In this document: in pieces, positions 45,900 through 58,270 of the stretch | Numbering within the stretch: the stretch's first letter is position 1 | Layout of the letters: every line of letters starts with the position of its first letter | Origin: Marisa cornuarietis | Lineage: Eukaryota; Mollusca; Gastropoda; Architaenioglossa; Ampullariidae | NCBI GenBank assembly: GCA_004794655.1 | Contig: SMMW01000001.1 | Location: 16,928,501 to 16,992,500, forward strand | Length of the DNA: 64,000 nt | Direction: 5' to 3' | Made by a program: the position numbers and the translations under genes | Notes under the pieces: model-generated | The model's input: only the letters and a program-made list of their open reading frames with translations | Databases searched by the model: none | What the model was told of the DNA's origin: nothing

Positions 45900-48800
45900 A
45901 TGACTTCCAAAGAACGCCTTCCTCTGCTGTATAAAGCACACCCCGATAAAGAAACAAGAATCGTATGGAAGAACCTTTCAGTATTAAACCTGCTGATTTT
46001 TATGGTGACCATAGCGGATTCTATGCACAACCTTTGTTTACATCAGTATATATATACCAGGATCACCGCGGACTTAGTCGGTGAAAATGAAACTCGTCGC
46101 CAGAAGTAAGTTTTGTTTTAAGTTTAAATTTTAAAAAAACTCCTAAGAAACTCGTCAACTACACCCGTGACCTAAAAAATACAATTATAAATATTTAATA
46201 ATAAAATATATAAATTATAATAAACAAATTGAGACGATACTTACACACATTCTGTGACTAAACCTGTCACATATCCACAATGACATTATCTAAGGTGGTT
46301 ACTAATTTTAGATTGGAAGCGCTAAGAGCATGCTCTCTATGGGTGTGAATATGCGCTATAAAAATCTTCATTTATTATTATTATTATTAAGAAGTAAAAA
46401 CTGCATACCTTTGCCGAATTAAAAGCTCCCCCATGCTTATTCAATCTGCAGGCACCCATGTCACGAGAATAAAAGTCTGGAACATCCCATGCTCCAAGAA
46501 GCTCAATCTCAGGCCTCACTGAAACTGCTACAGTTCACGCTGGCGTCGTCACTGCCCGCCGTTGTCGTCAACCTCTTCATTGGCACCTACAGCGACTACC
46601 TGGGCCGGCGCATGCTCTTCATCGCTTCTATTGTCGGCCTGTTATGCCGATGTGCCGGCGAGACGCTGGTGGTGAAGCTTACACTAAACCTCGACTGGAT
46701 GTTCCCTGGCGTCGTGGTGTACGCCCTGTGCGGCAACTACTTCTCGCTGGTGATGGCTCTCAACGCCTACAACGCCGACAACACGCCAGCCAGCAAGAGC
46801 CGCACCTCGTCCTTGGTGCTGACCAGCATGGTGGGCAGCGTGGGCATCCTGGTGGGCGAAATGGGCAGCGGCTACTTCATCGAAGCTGCTGGCTATTTTT
46901 ATCCTTTCTTGACAGTCACGTTGATCCTCTTTGGGGCGCTCGTGTTCGTGGTGCTGCTGATGAAGGAGTCGTGTCCCAGGAAGTTCAGAAGCTTTCGGGA
47001 CCTGCCTTCCTTGAAGGACAGTATTCGTCGCGTATTCGGTTTCTACTTCCTCAAGTCCCTGCCCACCGAACCGAGCGACGAAGCTTCTCCTACAGATGCC
47101 TCCGGAGACAGGCGATTGGAGTTTTGTCTGGGGATGTGTGTTTTTATTCTGTACATCACCCCCTACGACTCGATCTCCATCATCACCACTCTGTACGTGA
47201 TAAACACGCCATTTTGCTGGGCCCCCAGCAGGATCGGCACCTTCGGCGCAATCAAGGACGTGGGGTCCAAGATGATCTGCGTGGTGGTTTTCAACTGCAT
47301 GAGCCGGGTGGTGCGAGAAGAGTTGCTAGGGCTGGCAGGAATGTTGTCCATGATGGCGGGCCTTCTCGTAATGGCATTCGCTGATGAAGATTGGATGCTG
47401 TACGTTGGTAAGCAGCTACGGCGGGAGGCAGGGATGTTTAAGACTCTGCCAGTGATTAAAGTACCAAAGGCTACTAAGTATGGAACTTAATGTTAATATT
47501 AGTAACTCTACTAGTGATCAAAGTACCAAAGTCAGTAAATATGGAACACTTAATAGTAGTCTCAGTAATTCTGCCAGTGATGAAAGTAAAAAGGCCAGTA
47601 AATATGGAACAATTAATGTTAATATCTAATAAAGCAGTAACAAAATAAACAAAAGTATATTCTATGGGAATTCCGCCATAATTTTCGCATCTGGCTTTCA
47701 GGGGAGGGCACAACATTTTTTAAATTTATCAGACCGCATTTGACAGTTCAGAGTATAATTGTCCAGTTCAGTATTAGTCGTTATTTCATATTTAGTAAGT
47801 TTTCGCTACTGGTTTGATGACTGATAACTTTAAATTCAATTTTACGTGTCTGTGTCTGCAGCATCCGTGACGGCTATGTTCTCTTCTCTTGGAATCAGTG
47901 TGATCAAGTCCCTTATGTCTCAAAGAGCTCCAACGGAAAGACAAGGTGCACAGTTTTTCTACTACTTCTGTTAGTAATGATGATGGTATTAGTAGTAGTA
48001 GTAGTAATGACTTCCCATGGATGTGCAGGTGCTCTGTTTGCAAGCCAGGCCATCACCGAACCTCTGTGCATGGCTGCCGGTGGAGCTGTCTTCAACGCAG
48101 TCTACTCAGCCACCGTTGGACACTACAACGGCCTGACCTTCGTTGTCATGGCTGCAACTGTTGCCCTTGCACTTATCTTCATGGGGTCAGTCTTTAAAAC
48201 GAAGCTTCTGGTCTCCTTGCTATTATATACAGTTGCTGGCTTTGGCAAACGATAATGCTAATCGTTATACGACTCCTCGAATAATTTTTAGATGGAAAAG
48301 ACATAATGTTTACCAAATGTCTTAATACCTTTCATAATTTCTATTGAGACCCATGTACAAAAAATGGGCCGGATTTTGAGTTTTGCTGACTAGCCAGATC
48401 ACTGAGGTATTTTTTGTTTAAATCCCATCACCGTACCTTGGCCGTTGTTCTCAGTTAGCCAGAAAGTGTGAGGGGGGGAGGTAGAGGGGGACCCCGTGCT
48501 TACAATTGTATATTTAAATAACAAGCATAAATAATTCACGAGAATTACTCCTTACACCAATCAGCATCGTTCTCAAAAGCTGTGTTTGTAGTCAACTGAC
48601 TTGTCCACCTCCTCGTCTTCCTCTATAGATTTATGACTCTCTCCATCCTTATTGCTTGTTCCCTGATTCCTCTGTGTGTCTTTTATATTTGTCTTTTATT
48701 ACTTGTCTGCATAGTCGTTTCTCCTTCTGTTCTTCGTATTCTGTCCATGTCTTCTACTTGTCTTTAGTGTTGACAACAAGCTCCTTGGTGAGTGTGATTA

Positions 48801-49550
48801 TGCGCTGTATAAATCACATGTATAATAATCCAAATGAACACCCACAATGGTATGCACTCGTGTATAACACTTCAAAGTATATTATAATAGTGTGTATGCA
48901 TACGTTATCAACGTAAATACTGTAGACTGAAACTGAAATAATGTGTTATCATCTGTGATAAACATAAATATTCTAAAATGAAACTTGGAAAGGTGTTAGT
49001 ATTGCGGGCGCCTGTATGATTGAAAGAAAATGTACGAATAACGTCATTACCACCGTTACAGACCAATATTTGTAATGAATTATATGCACGCTAATTATTA
49101 AACTCTTGCTCATAGTTTTCATGAGGAATTGAGAGAAAGAAAGAACAGGAAGAGAGAGAGTACAGAAAAAGAACAGGAAAAGTTAGAGAGGACATGGTAA
49201 TTTAAAGAGAAGAGACTTTCGAGGCTGATGAATAACTCAAAGTCTTAAATATAATAATGTTCTTGTCACATGTTGCAACATATAATTGCATATTAGGTTG
49301 TGTGGTACGTGCTGGTTTGTAAGCAGCATACAGTAGTTTAAAATTGTTTTGTCCTAGAAGGAGAGTTTTCTTTTTCTTGGAAGAAGAGTTTGCTTTTTAT
49401 GCTTTTAACATATTTCATCGCTTTCGTGTAATTGACAGAGCGTACACGCTGGTGATGGAGAGGAACAAACGGCTCAGTCGGTACGTTCTGGTAGACGACT
49501 ACGTCAACTGCACAGCCATCAAAGACCAACTTAACCACCAGCCTAGCTAG
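45900..49550 (+). CDS. SLC46-like major facilitator transporter, 5 exons
   Basis: Membrane transporter of the SLC46 branch (proton-coupled folate transporter and lysosomal SLC46A3 relatives). Substrate is not predictable. Exons are 45,900-46,105, 46,452-47,407, 47,862-47,945, 48,029-48,185 and 49,439-49,550. All introns are GT-AG and the sum is exactly 505 codons (504 residues), about the family length. TM1 is near residues 24-50, followed by a luminal or extracellular loop with possible N-glycosylation at NET and NKS and paired cysteines. MFS motif A, 'GTYSDYLGRR', is at residues 113-122, as in SLC46 proteins ('GxxSDRxGRR'). The C-terminal half includes 'YDSISIITTLYV' and 'VTAMFSSLGISVIKSLMSQR', and it ends in a short hydrophilic tail. 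Start: ATG 45,900 follows an apparent splice acceptor. An in-frame ATG at 45,885 would add five residues. The paralogue cannot be told without a tree. Confidence 0.87.
46310..46390. repeat. Dispersed repeat 3' end with (TTA)n tail, intron 1
   Basis: 'GAAGCGCTAAGAGCATGCT', 'GTGAATATGCGCTATAAAAA' and a TTATTATTATTATTATT tail form a common invertebrate retroposon 3' end. It lies in intron 1 of the SLC46-like gene. A similar core ('ATTATGCGCTGTATAAAT') appears near 48,797 in intron 4. Confidence 0.5.
47439..47640. repeat. 63-bp minisatellite, three units, in SLC46-like intron 2
   Basis: Three diverged units share 'AGTATGGAAC' or 'AAATATGGAAC', 'AGTGATNAAAGTA' and 'TTAATGTTAATAT'. Lies entirely in the intron between exons 2 and 3. 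Confidence 0.85.
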
Positions 49551-49748
49551 ACACATTATGATTTTAAGATAAAATCTTATCAAGATGCCGTTCATCATGT
49601 TCTCTGAGTACAAGTGAATATACGATAAGATGTTTTATGTGTGTGCATATATATGTTTGGTGCGTATCTCTTTGTGAGATGTAGTTAGAGTTTACACATA
49701 CTCATAGTTTCTAAAAGTGTTTTATCGTTGTACATTGCTCCTTTATAC
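49551..49748. other. 3' flank of the SLC46-like gene
   Basis: Probable 3' untranslated region. No AATAAA occurs close to the stop, so the poly(A) site is not placed. Confidence 0.4.
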
Positions 49749-49830
49749 CAGTGGTTGGCGAACTTAGTCAAACATTTAAATAACCCCCTCTAATGTGAAA
49801 GCATGTATATACTGTTTTTGTACCCCTGAT
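49749..49830. mobile_element. hAT-type element end, relic
   Basis: 'CAGTGGTTGGCGAACTT' followed by ATAACCCCCTC and 'GTACCCCTGATAG' resembles the left end of non-autonomous hAT elements (CAGTGGTTCNCAACNTT...TACCCC). The other end was not found. Confidence 0.45.
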
Positions 49831-49949
49831 AGTGCTTTGTTCCCTCCATCCTGCACCCCCTCCCACCCATACTTGGTCGCGCGATATATAGTATAAATAG
49901 CAGGAAAAATCGGTTCTTGCACCTGTTACCGAAAGGTGACTGGTCCTGC

Positions 49950-50465
49950 TTGGAAATGCAAAAAGCACTTCGGGAGAAGTACCATTTTGCCGCAAGGTCC
50001 TATGGTACTGATGATGATGTCGATTTATATTGCGCAGGTATCTATTCAAAAGAATGCTCATTGCGCAGCAAAAACAGAAGAGAAGAAAAAAATAAAACAA
50101 CAGTAAAGTAAAAAATAATAAAGACAGAAATGGTGCTAGGTTGTTTAAGTCTGTCTTAAGTAAACAAATGAGTCTTCAGTCTTTTCCGAAACGTGGTTGC
50201 TGAGGTGATGGTGGAGAGTGGAAAGCGGCTCTTGTTACTTAACCATTCCCTTTCAGAAAAACCCACCCCGAGTGCGAGAGACATATCATTTTGCCGCAAG
50301 GTGCTGTATGGTCCTGCTGGAAAGCGGCTCACGTTACTCAAACCCTCGCCTCTAAGTAAAGCCCACCCAGGGTACGGGAGAAGTGTCATTTTGCCGCAAG
50401 GTACTAAGGTTCCGCTAGAAAGTGGCTCACGTCACTCAACCCTCTCTTTCCCCTCCCCAGGGAGT
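49950..50465. repeat. 98-bp tandem repeat, about three diverged units
   Basis: Units start at 50,220, 50,319 and 50,417 with 'GGAAAGCGGCTCACGTTACT', and contain 'CATTTTGCCGCAAGGT' near their ends. A partial unit about 270 bp earlier (49,950-50,010) is set off by unrelated sequence. A satellite or a tandem-core element. Confidence 0.85.
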
Positions 50466-51559
50466 TAGGTTCTAGGTTATAGTAGGTTTGGTAGATTAGC
50501 TAGAATAGAACTAGTAGCTTAATGTGTAAATAATGTAAATAAAATCTGTCTTTGAATTTATTTACCTGTGTGAGCGTTTTAGTCTGCACGAATGCTAGCG
50601 TGATGTACGTGAGTCCTCGTCGTGTGAATGAGATGAACGAGAATCACTAGTGCGAAAGAAATTGTGTCGCCCTTAATTGTGACACAGCAAAGCACACATA
50701 TGAATATCCGTGGAGCTGAACAATGCTCCGGAGAAAACACACTTTTGTGTGGGGAAAAAGCAGGGTCTTTTGTGGATTCCAAGGTCGGCTAAGTGTAGGA
50801 AAAAAAGCTCATTGGTTTATTTAATTTAGAGTTCCCTTGCAACTGCCTTGGCAGGGCCAGACCACATGACCGGACGTTCCCAACTCCTGCTTTGCACATT
50901 CCATCCTCAAGGCTACCCTATGTATTTACACACTCGCTGCTTAGTGTGGTGTCTATTTGCCATTTTTTTAACAAGTGAACATGAGAGCAATTGCTTTTCT
51001 GAGGATGACTGGTGATGGACATAGAAAGAGATCTGAGGAGGGGGGGTGGAGGGAAACGAGAGACTGTATGTAAGAAACAAGAGATTTATAGAGATGTCTC
51101 AGTAACTGCAGTGAACTTTTATAAACCATCGGCAAGTCTCTCTTTCGTCTATTTTCCTGTCTGTGTGTTTGACATAAGCATGATTTTGAGGAATGGACGA
51201 AACTTCGACGAAAGGAAAGGTAAAACTGTAATACAGATTTGACAATTTCAACTACCCTTGCAACTTAATTTGATATTTCCAATCTGTATACCAACATGTC
51301 TTGGACTGTAGCCATGACCTAAATACAATAAATGTTATTTAATTTAGAATTGACAAACACCAAAAACAGCTTTCAAAATATGACATCACATAAAATGAAA
51401 TCATAAAACATGACTCTCTCTCTCTCTCTCTCTGCGTACCTCATTTCTAAATGATTTCGATCGTTAGACAGGCAAGGCATGACGAGGTAATGTCTGTCGT
51501 TCGACAGACTGATGCCAGCCTAGGTGCATCCATTTCATAATTCTTTCATTCCGGTTCCC
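50466..51559. other. Intergenic, nothing recognised
   Basis: A (TC) run lies at about 51,415-51,433. No gene is supported. Confidence 0.5.
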
Positions 51560-52583
51560 ATGGGGTTAACAGATAAAAAAGAAATAGAAAAATGATGTGT
51601 AGATGAGAGAGAAAAGCAGGCATTAGATGGGGCTATAGGTAGGAGAAAGACCTATGTCCATACGACTTTGTCTTAGTTAGTGGGACTCGCAGAAGCTTGG
51701 TGTCGGAAGATGAGAGAAGAAGTCGTGCGGGTATATAGATGGGAGTGAGTTCGGAGAGGTACCGAGAACCAATGCCAGAAACGGAGGAGTAAGTCAAGAG
51801 GAAAGTTTGTAGGCTATACGATCGACGATTGGTAGCCAGTGAAGAGACCGAATGATGGGTGATGTATGTTCAAATCTAGGTGGTCTGCAGATGAGGCGAG
51901 CAGCTTTATTCTGGATCCATTGAAGATACTTAATTGGGAATTCCAGCTATAAGAGAATTACGATAGTCTATCCTCGACAGCACAAAGGCCCCGATTATAA
52001 TTTTAGTTGCATCAGTGGTGAGATATTGACGAATGGTACTGATCTTACGAAGTTCAAGGTAACGAAAAAGTCCCACTCTGATCGAGAATGACACTCTAGC
52101 AGCGGAGAGAGGTGGAAAAAGGAACAGTTGAATTGTTTATAGTCAGAGACTGAGGGAGAGAAGGATGACTCAGAAATTTCTTTGGGCAAGTAAGTATAGC
52201 AGCTATATTTCAGACTTGTCGTTATTCAATTGCAGCCTGTTTCGGAGCATCCAGGACTTTACGTCAGCTAATTTGTATTCTTGTGTCCGTATGAATAGTC
52301 CAGCGAGTTCAGTAAGTGGAGTTGACTGATAAAGCTGTGTATCATCAGCATAACTTACATGTATTTTAGACAGAAAGGGAAGGTAGGTCTGAAATTGGTC
52401 AGAATATAGTTGTGATCTTAAGATCGTGTCTTTATACATGGGCGGACAATAGAAAGGAAAGTGACCAGACCTGAAAGAAGCTTGAATGATTTGAGTTATA
52501 TGCAGCAGCAGGACATCCAGGAAATCGACAAGCAGAAAGGAGGGAATAAGATCAGACTCACATGATCTGAGGCTGCTGCTCAT
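51560..52583 (-). pseudogene. CR1/L2-like LINE, internally deleted
   Basis: The minus strand starts with 'SCESDLIPSFLLVDFLDVLL' (N-terminal palm, 'DPIPTxLLxxxLDVLLPxI'), jumps after 'SFRSGHFPF' to the catalytic block 'VSYADDTQLYQ' and 'DVKSWMLRNRLQLNNDKSE', and then reaches 'SRIDYRNSLIAGIP' and the C-terminal 'SSDTKLLRVPLTKTKSYG'. The whole middle of the polymerase domain is deleted, and stops follow. Orientation is opposite to the host genes. The YADD active site remains but the enzyme cannot be functional. Confidence 0.85.
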
Positions 52584-53715
52584 GCTACGTGCTTAGACAA
52601 TCCATGCAAACGTTTACACCACATGACCGTTCCTTTGGGAGGACATCTGCTTAAAAATAATATTCATTGAAATTACGATATACTTTTTGTGACTGTAGTT
52701 CAACAATATTTCAGTAATATAAAAAGGCAATGTGTCAATAACCCATACTTTCAACAGTCAATTGAGCGACATTTAAACTGCATGGTCGATCTGGTTTAGC
52801 CATATATGTAACCCGGCACGACATATAATTATATCGAAGAGTCAAGACTATATATATATATCCTTCGAGGTCCATTCGAAGGAAGTCAATGCTGCGGTGG
52901 CCAGAGGAATAATTGGTTTATGAACGTAACGAGTGGACTGGTCGTCCCTTGCAGGATCGATTGCTGCATGCTTACCAATTAAAGATCCCAATTAATAATT
53001 ATATGAATTATCTATAATGGTCGGTATACTAGTCAGGGACGATCGAATGACTAAATAATTTTTTAAAGCGTCAAACGAAGACCATTAATTTATTACGGCA
53101 GGTGATCGCTAGTTAGAGTCATGAAATGGATGATGATGATGTATCGGTGTCACCTCAAAGTATTGTTATCTAGCTGTGGCTCCTCCCCGCCCCCCCATCA
53201 AAAAACAAAAACAAAAACAAACCCCGGCTTATGACAAGACTGTACAAAAAATAATAGTCTGTAGAGAATATATGATATAACGAAATGAAAATGTATTTTT
53301 CCTGAAGATATTTGAACCACTTGCAGTAATTCATTAATAAAGTACATGCTAATTTTGGCCAATATTTCTCTGACTTGAGTCCGTATGGCATTATATTCAT
53401 ACCTGATCACTTGTTCGCCCACTACGAAATTTCGCAGTTTAAGTATAACTACAAGTTCGTGTACGTAGTCTTGCTTTATTAATTCGAACAATCGGATTAC
53501 AAAATATAATACGATGTGATGTAAATAAAACTGTCATAAAGAAGACAATAAATAACAGCTTCTCCCTTAGTAATCATGGTTGCCAAATAACGAGTTAGTA
53601 TAAGAGTGATTGTTTGAACAAAGAGTAAAGGAAACTTCATTTTGGAAGTTTCAACATTGACAAACAGTGCTAAAAAATGAAATTACATTTAAATTACATC
53701 GATTAAAACACTATC
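52584..53715. other. Upstream region of the JAMP gene
   Basis: AT-rich, with a (TA) run near 52,850 and short inverted repeats (CTTCGAGGTCCATTCGAAGG). A promoter must lie here or be within it, but no clear element was seen. Confidence 0.4.
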
Positions 53716-56700
53716 ATGGGTCTCTGTGGAGTAGGAAGCCCCCGACAATGGTGTGGAGTTGCTCTTCTCGTAATTTCATGTTGCTGCAGTTTCAGCGAAG
53801 GAATTTTTGAAAGTAAGACTTTCTCGTTTAGTAGTCTTTATCTGCATAGTATTGTAGTGGTTTACAATATATTTTATGTAGAGTATCCCTCATAATACTT
53901 CGTGGAAGATAATAACATTCATTTATATAATGCGAAAATAATTATTTAGTTAATTCGTATTATCAAACAATACGGCTTATGTATTTGGATACTGATCGAT
54001 TTTCAAATTATTTGTAAAGTTTAAAATTGTATTGTGTGTTGTGGTTTCCCTCATGTCAGTGAATTTTCATCAGGTTTACAAATGTGAGAATGGGAATTTT
54101 AAGCAAAGAACGGATTTTTTACACTGTTGGAGATATGATGATGTTTGTTTATTAGATACATAATTAGAAAAGATATTTTATACGTATTTATCACTTGTTT
54201 GTAAATTCCGTGTGTGAAGATACCATAAAGTGGTTGCATGGTAGAACTGTTGCCTTATTTCAGTCTTATTTGTGCTAACATGATTAAAACTAAGGAAAAA
54301 AGTCATCATAATTTGTAATACATCTTCACATTAGCTTCATTTGCACTATCATGTATTACCCAAAAGTACTTCTTCTCAGAGAAAATGCAGAGATGCCCTG
54401 GTCTTTACTGTGGACGGCTCCCAGACAGCAATACATGTGGTGTAAGATTTACTATTTTATTTGGGACTGTTATTGTCATTAGAGTACTCCAGGAAGCTAA
54501 TTTTGTAATAAATAAATAAATAGATTCATTTTATTAAACTTTGGCTGATGATGTGTCCTAAATAAGTTATAAATCTTAACATTATTCTTCTGCAAACATA
54601 ATTTCTGTGCAACAGTTTTCTAGTGATAAATGGCCAATTGGGTATTTCCCATACATACTAATACTTTTGGATATTCAACATTTGAGCAAATTGACTATTG
54701 AGAAAAGCAGCTTTTCAAATTATCTCAAGTAACATTGCTGAAAAATTTGAGAAAGTTGTTAAGTATGAGGTCATACTATTAATTTTGGTCTTGAGTAATA
54801 ACTATATCGTATAACACTGAAATGCATGTACATAACATTTTTTTAATAATAAAGATTAAGAAAAAACTATCCAAAATTATATTAAAAAAAACTTATTATA
54901 AGCCAACATTTTTATGTCTGTATCATGATATTGAAGAAATTTCTACTTTTTCTAATATACTAATACCATTTCATTTAAATCAACAGGCATGTCCCAGAGG
55001 GTATCGGCCAGATAATTTTTCTACCTGTGTCATATGTGATGATCGTCTGTCCTTTTATGATGCCCTTTACCTTGGATTTATGGCTCTTCTTTCTTTAGTT
55101 CTTCACTGGGTTTTCATCGACTATCAGACTAGAGCAAAAAGGTGAGTAACCGTTTAATTTTTTTTTTAAGCATGCCTTAAGAAAAAAATGTAAATTTTTA
55201 ATTTTTATTTGGGATGTATATTGCACATGCATTTGTTTCTTTATTAAATTCCTTTCCATTAAAACACATTTTATTCTCTAATTAGCACACATTTAATTGT
55301 CTTTTTTTCCTAAAAAAAAATGGTTATTACTTTTAAAAGTGAAAACAGATGACAAAACATGTATTTACATTTTAAGACATGAACGTAAGATGGACATGCA
55401 AATGTTTATGGGGATCATCAGCATCTTAACCTTTGACCAAATCACTGAGGACAATTTGACCACAACCACAACCTAAAAATAACTCTACCACTGCTAAGAC
55501 CGAATCAATCACTCCAAGAAAGTGTAGAGTTGGTCATTCCCTGGTACTTGATACCATTTTTCTTTAGAATTATTCCCGAAGATGTATCCATTCTTCTGGG
55601 TTTTTTTGGCATTTGCTCAGGTCTGTCATCTTACTGCACCTCTCTGCTTTGGTGGAGAGTGGACTGGCAGCACTTGTGACTGTGGTGCTGTCAGAGCCTG
55701 TTGGATCACTAGAGATCCGATCATGTGAGGTGCAGCACTTGTCGGACTGGTACACAATGTTTTACAATCCCAGCCCCAACTACACCCATGTGCTCCACTG
55801 CACACAGGAGATTGTTTATCCTTTGTGAGTACTGAGTTTTGACAAGAAAATGAAAATCATTTGTAGACATAAATTTGTAAAGGTGAGGCTATCTAGGTTG
55901 AAATAATCATCTGAAATGTAGTTCACACAGACATTACTGTATGGAAGAATATGTATAAAATAAATAAGTTTGTGAAAGCCAGCCTATATACTTGTAGGCA
56001 TGGTCATTCGTATATGCCCTATTTTATTATTGTAATGTTTTTAAATACTGTTTGAAGTCATAAGTAACTCCTACATTTGCACGGAATTAACACTGATTGT
56101 ATAACACAAAGACACGAGAAACATTTTTAATGATCTTTTTGTCTTCTGTGTTGTGTAGGTACACTATGGTGATGATGTATTATGCCTTCTCACTTGTGTT
56201 TCTACTACTGCTGCGCCCAGCTGTCATCAGAAAGTTTGTAGAGAATCGTGGCTCAAAGTCTGTTTATGCTGCTCTGTATTTCCTGCCGATTCTTGTTATT
56301 ACTCAAGCCATCTTTGGTGGTCTTTTGTGTAAGGACTTTTTAAATTCTCTAACCCTGTTTGTGTAGGTAGTTGTGTGATGTTAGGGAGATGGGCAGGCAG
56401 ACAAGTCGTTAGACGTCAATGAAGTGAGGGAAAGCGTTAGTTGATGGACTAGCATTGCGAGGACTGTTGTTAGAAGAAATGTTCATGGAAGAGATGTGTT
56501 TAAAGGATTTGATGATGGGTGAATGGTGGATGCGGAAGGGATGAGAGTTCCAGTGTTTTGCTGTACAGTAGGTTAAAACACTGGTGACCATATTATTTTT
56601 GTTTTGTTTTGTGTTGTTGTTTAGGAGACAGAGATAGCATATAGTTGTCAGTTAAAGAGTGGAGTGGTAGCTAGGATATGATAAGAGAAACAAGCTGAGA

Positions 56701-58270
56701 AGAAGCCTGCAAAGACATCGAAACACAGCACAGAGGGCTTGTACGGAATGTGAGCACAGTAGCCAGTACAGAGATCAAAGAATGGAAGTGTCATGGTCCC
56801 ATTTCCTAGCTTTAAGGGCCAGACATGCAGTGGAGCTCTGTACTTTCTAGAGTTGATGATTAAGTTATGCGGGACAGCCTGAGAGCAAGGAGTTACAGTA
56901 ATCTAGCTTAGATACAACATACTCACAGACAAGAGTGTTGGCAGCATGTGTCAAGAGAATGTGGCAGATGGACTGATCTTACAGAGATCATAGTAGGCAG
57001 ACTGGTAGACAGCTGTTGTTTGTTGATGGTCATGTCAGTAGTGACGAATAACGATGTGATGTTTGTCTGTCCACGAACACAGTCTGGGTCCTGTCAGTCA
57101 GATAGGAGTTGAACCATGCTGGTGCATACTAGTTGTTTTCAAAATTGTTTTGAAAATGTGATTATTTCCCCATTGTAGCCCACAATACTTGATTTTCAAA
57201 AGTGATTCAGCCATGTCAGATAGCATTCTGCCTCTTGACAGTTTTGTGACAAAGTTTGATGGAGATGAGGAAATCTTCTTAGAGATCAAGGTTTGTTTTT
57301 AAATTGCACTTTTCACACTGTCTCAGAAAAATCCCTGTCTTGTGTGCAGTCAGAAAACTTATGAATGGTGTTGCACACATCAACATAAAGACAGAAGAAA
57401 TCTTCTACAAATGAATTTCTTCCTTTGCAGACTACTCATTTCCATACATCATTTTGGTTGTATCAGTGGTGTCAAGTGCAGTGCATTTTGCATCCATGGG
57501 TGAAAGTGTAAGCAAATTTTACTTTCTTTGTTGTCCACCATTTGTGCAATGATAACTTCTTTTTGCAAAATATTGCTTAACAAATTTTAGAAAAGAGAAA
57601 ATACATAAATATAAAATAGATTTATTACTTTTGCACACTTTTGGATGTAGGGAGGGTGGGTGCAAGCTTGTGTATGTGAAGAGAGAAAAAGTGTGATAAC
57701 TTTGCATTTTTATTATCCCATGATCATGGTAAATAATTCTGGCAGTGTTGCACTTTCTGAATTTGTCACTTAATTTTTCTGAAACAGTATTTACAAGATA
57801 CATGCTTTCTGTCAGAACTATATCCATTGTACCCTTGACAAATGACCAATTTTATTAATCCCGATGGCCAGTTCTTATGTGCTTAGTTACAAAAGTTATG
57901 AAAAACAAACAAAAAAACAGAAAAAGGAAACAACTAGTTACTCGGTAAAAATATTGGAGAGTAGTGATCAGTTACCTTCAGATTTTTCTTCTAAGAATTG
58001 AGAAAAGATGATTTAGTCATATTTCAGATTAATTAAAAGGGCTTTTACTTTCAGTCAATGAAGCCTCTGCTGAAGATTTGTATGACTAGTCCCCGTCACC
58101 TGATAATACTCATTGGCCATTGGCTGTTGCATGCATATGGCATCGTTGCTCTGACAAGGATGGAAAATCCAAGCTTCCATGCTCCACTTATTGCACTTGT
58201 TCCTTTTCCAGGAATTTTCTACATTCTGACAGTCTCATTCACTGACCCAGATAACCTTGAAACTGTTTGA
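53716..58270 (+). CDS. JKAMP: JNK1/MAPK8-associated membrane protein orthologue, 7 exons
   Basis: ER and plasma-membrane seven-span protein. The vertebrate orthologue prolongs JNK1 activity and recruits proteasomes and ER-associated degradation factors during ER stress. Exons are 53,716-53,812, 54,380-54,441, 54,987-55,141, 55,621-55,824, 56,159-56,328, 57,431-57,507 and 58,055-58,270. GT-AG joins sum to exactly 327 codons (326 residues, against about 310 in human). Features: a luminal cysteine pattern at residues 38, 43, 52, 55, 67 and 70 ('CPGLYCG', 'TCGACPRGYR', 'CVIC'), 'YDALYLGFMALLSLVLHW' as TM1, 'LSDWYTMFYNPSPNY', 'KSVYAALYFLPILVI', 'FPYIILVVS', and 'GHWLLHAYGIVAL'. These match the vertebrate protein block by block. 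Exon 1 would add a hydrophobic N-terminal segment (residues 13-27). If it is wrong, translation would start at ATG 54,385. AATAAA lies at 58,426-58,431. Confidence 0.95.
56380..57130 (-). pseudogene. CR1/L2-like LINE fragment in JAMP intron 5
   Basis: Antisense to the gene. The minus strand gives 'APAWFNSYLTDRTQTVFVD' (57,062-57,130), then after a deletion 'YCNSLLSGCP'-like codons in broken frame, and 'KHWNSHPFRIHHSPIIKSFK' near 56,490-56,560, which is the 'WNSLPFxIRHSPTIxxFK' C-terminal block. It is a truncated insertion that leaves the flanking splice sites (56,329 and 57,430) intact. Confidence 0.75.

Noticed and set aside
46644..47384. 246-codon plus-strand frame in the SLC46-like exon 2
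   Set aside because: It is an off-frame shadow of the GC-rich third codon positions of the real exon, and the true frame carries MFS motif A.
53198..53491. 97-codon minus-strand frame upstream of JAMP
   Set aside because: Composition is protein-like, but no family, start context or splice partner could be identified.
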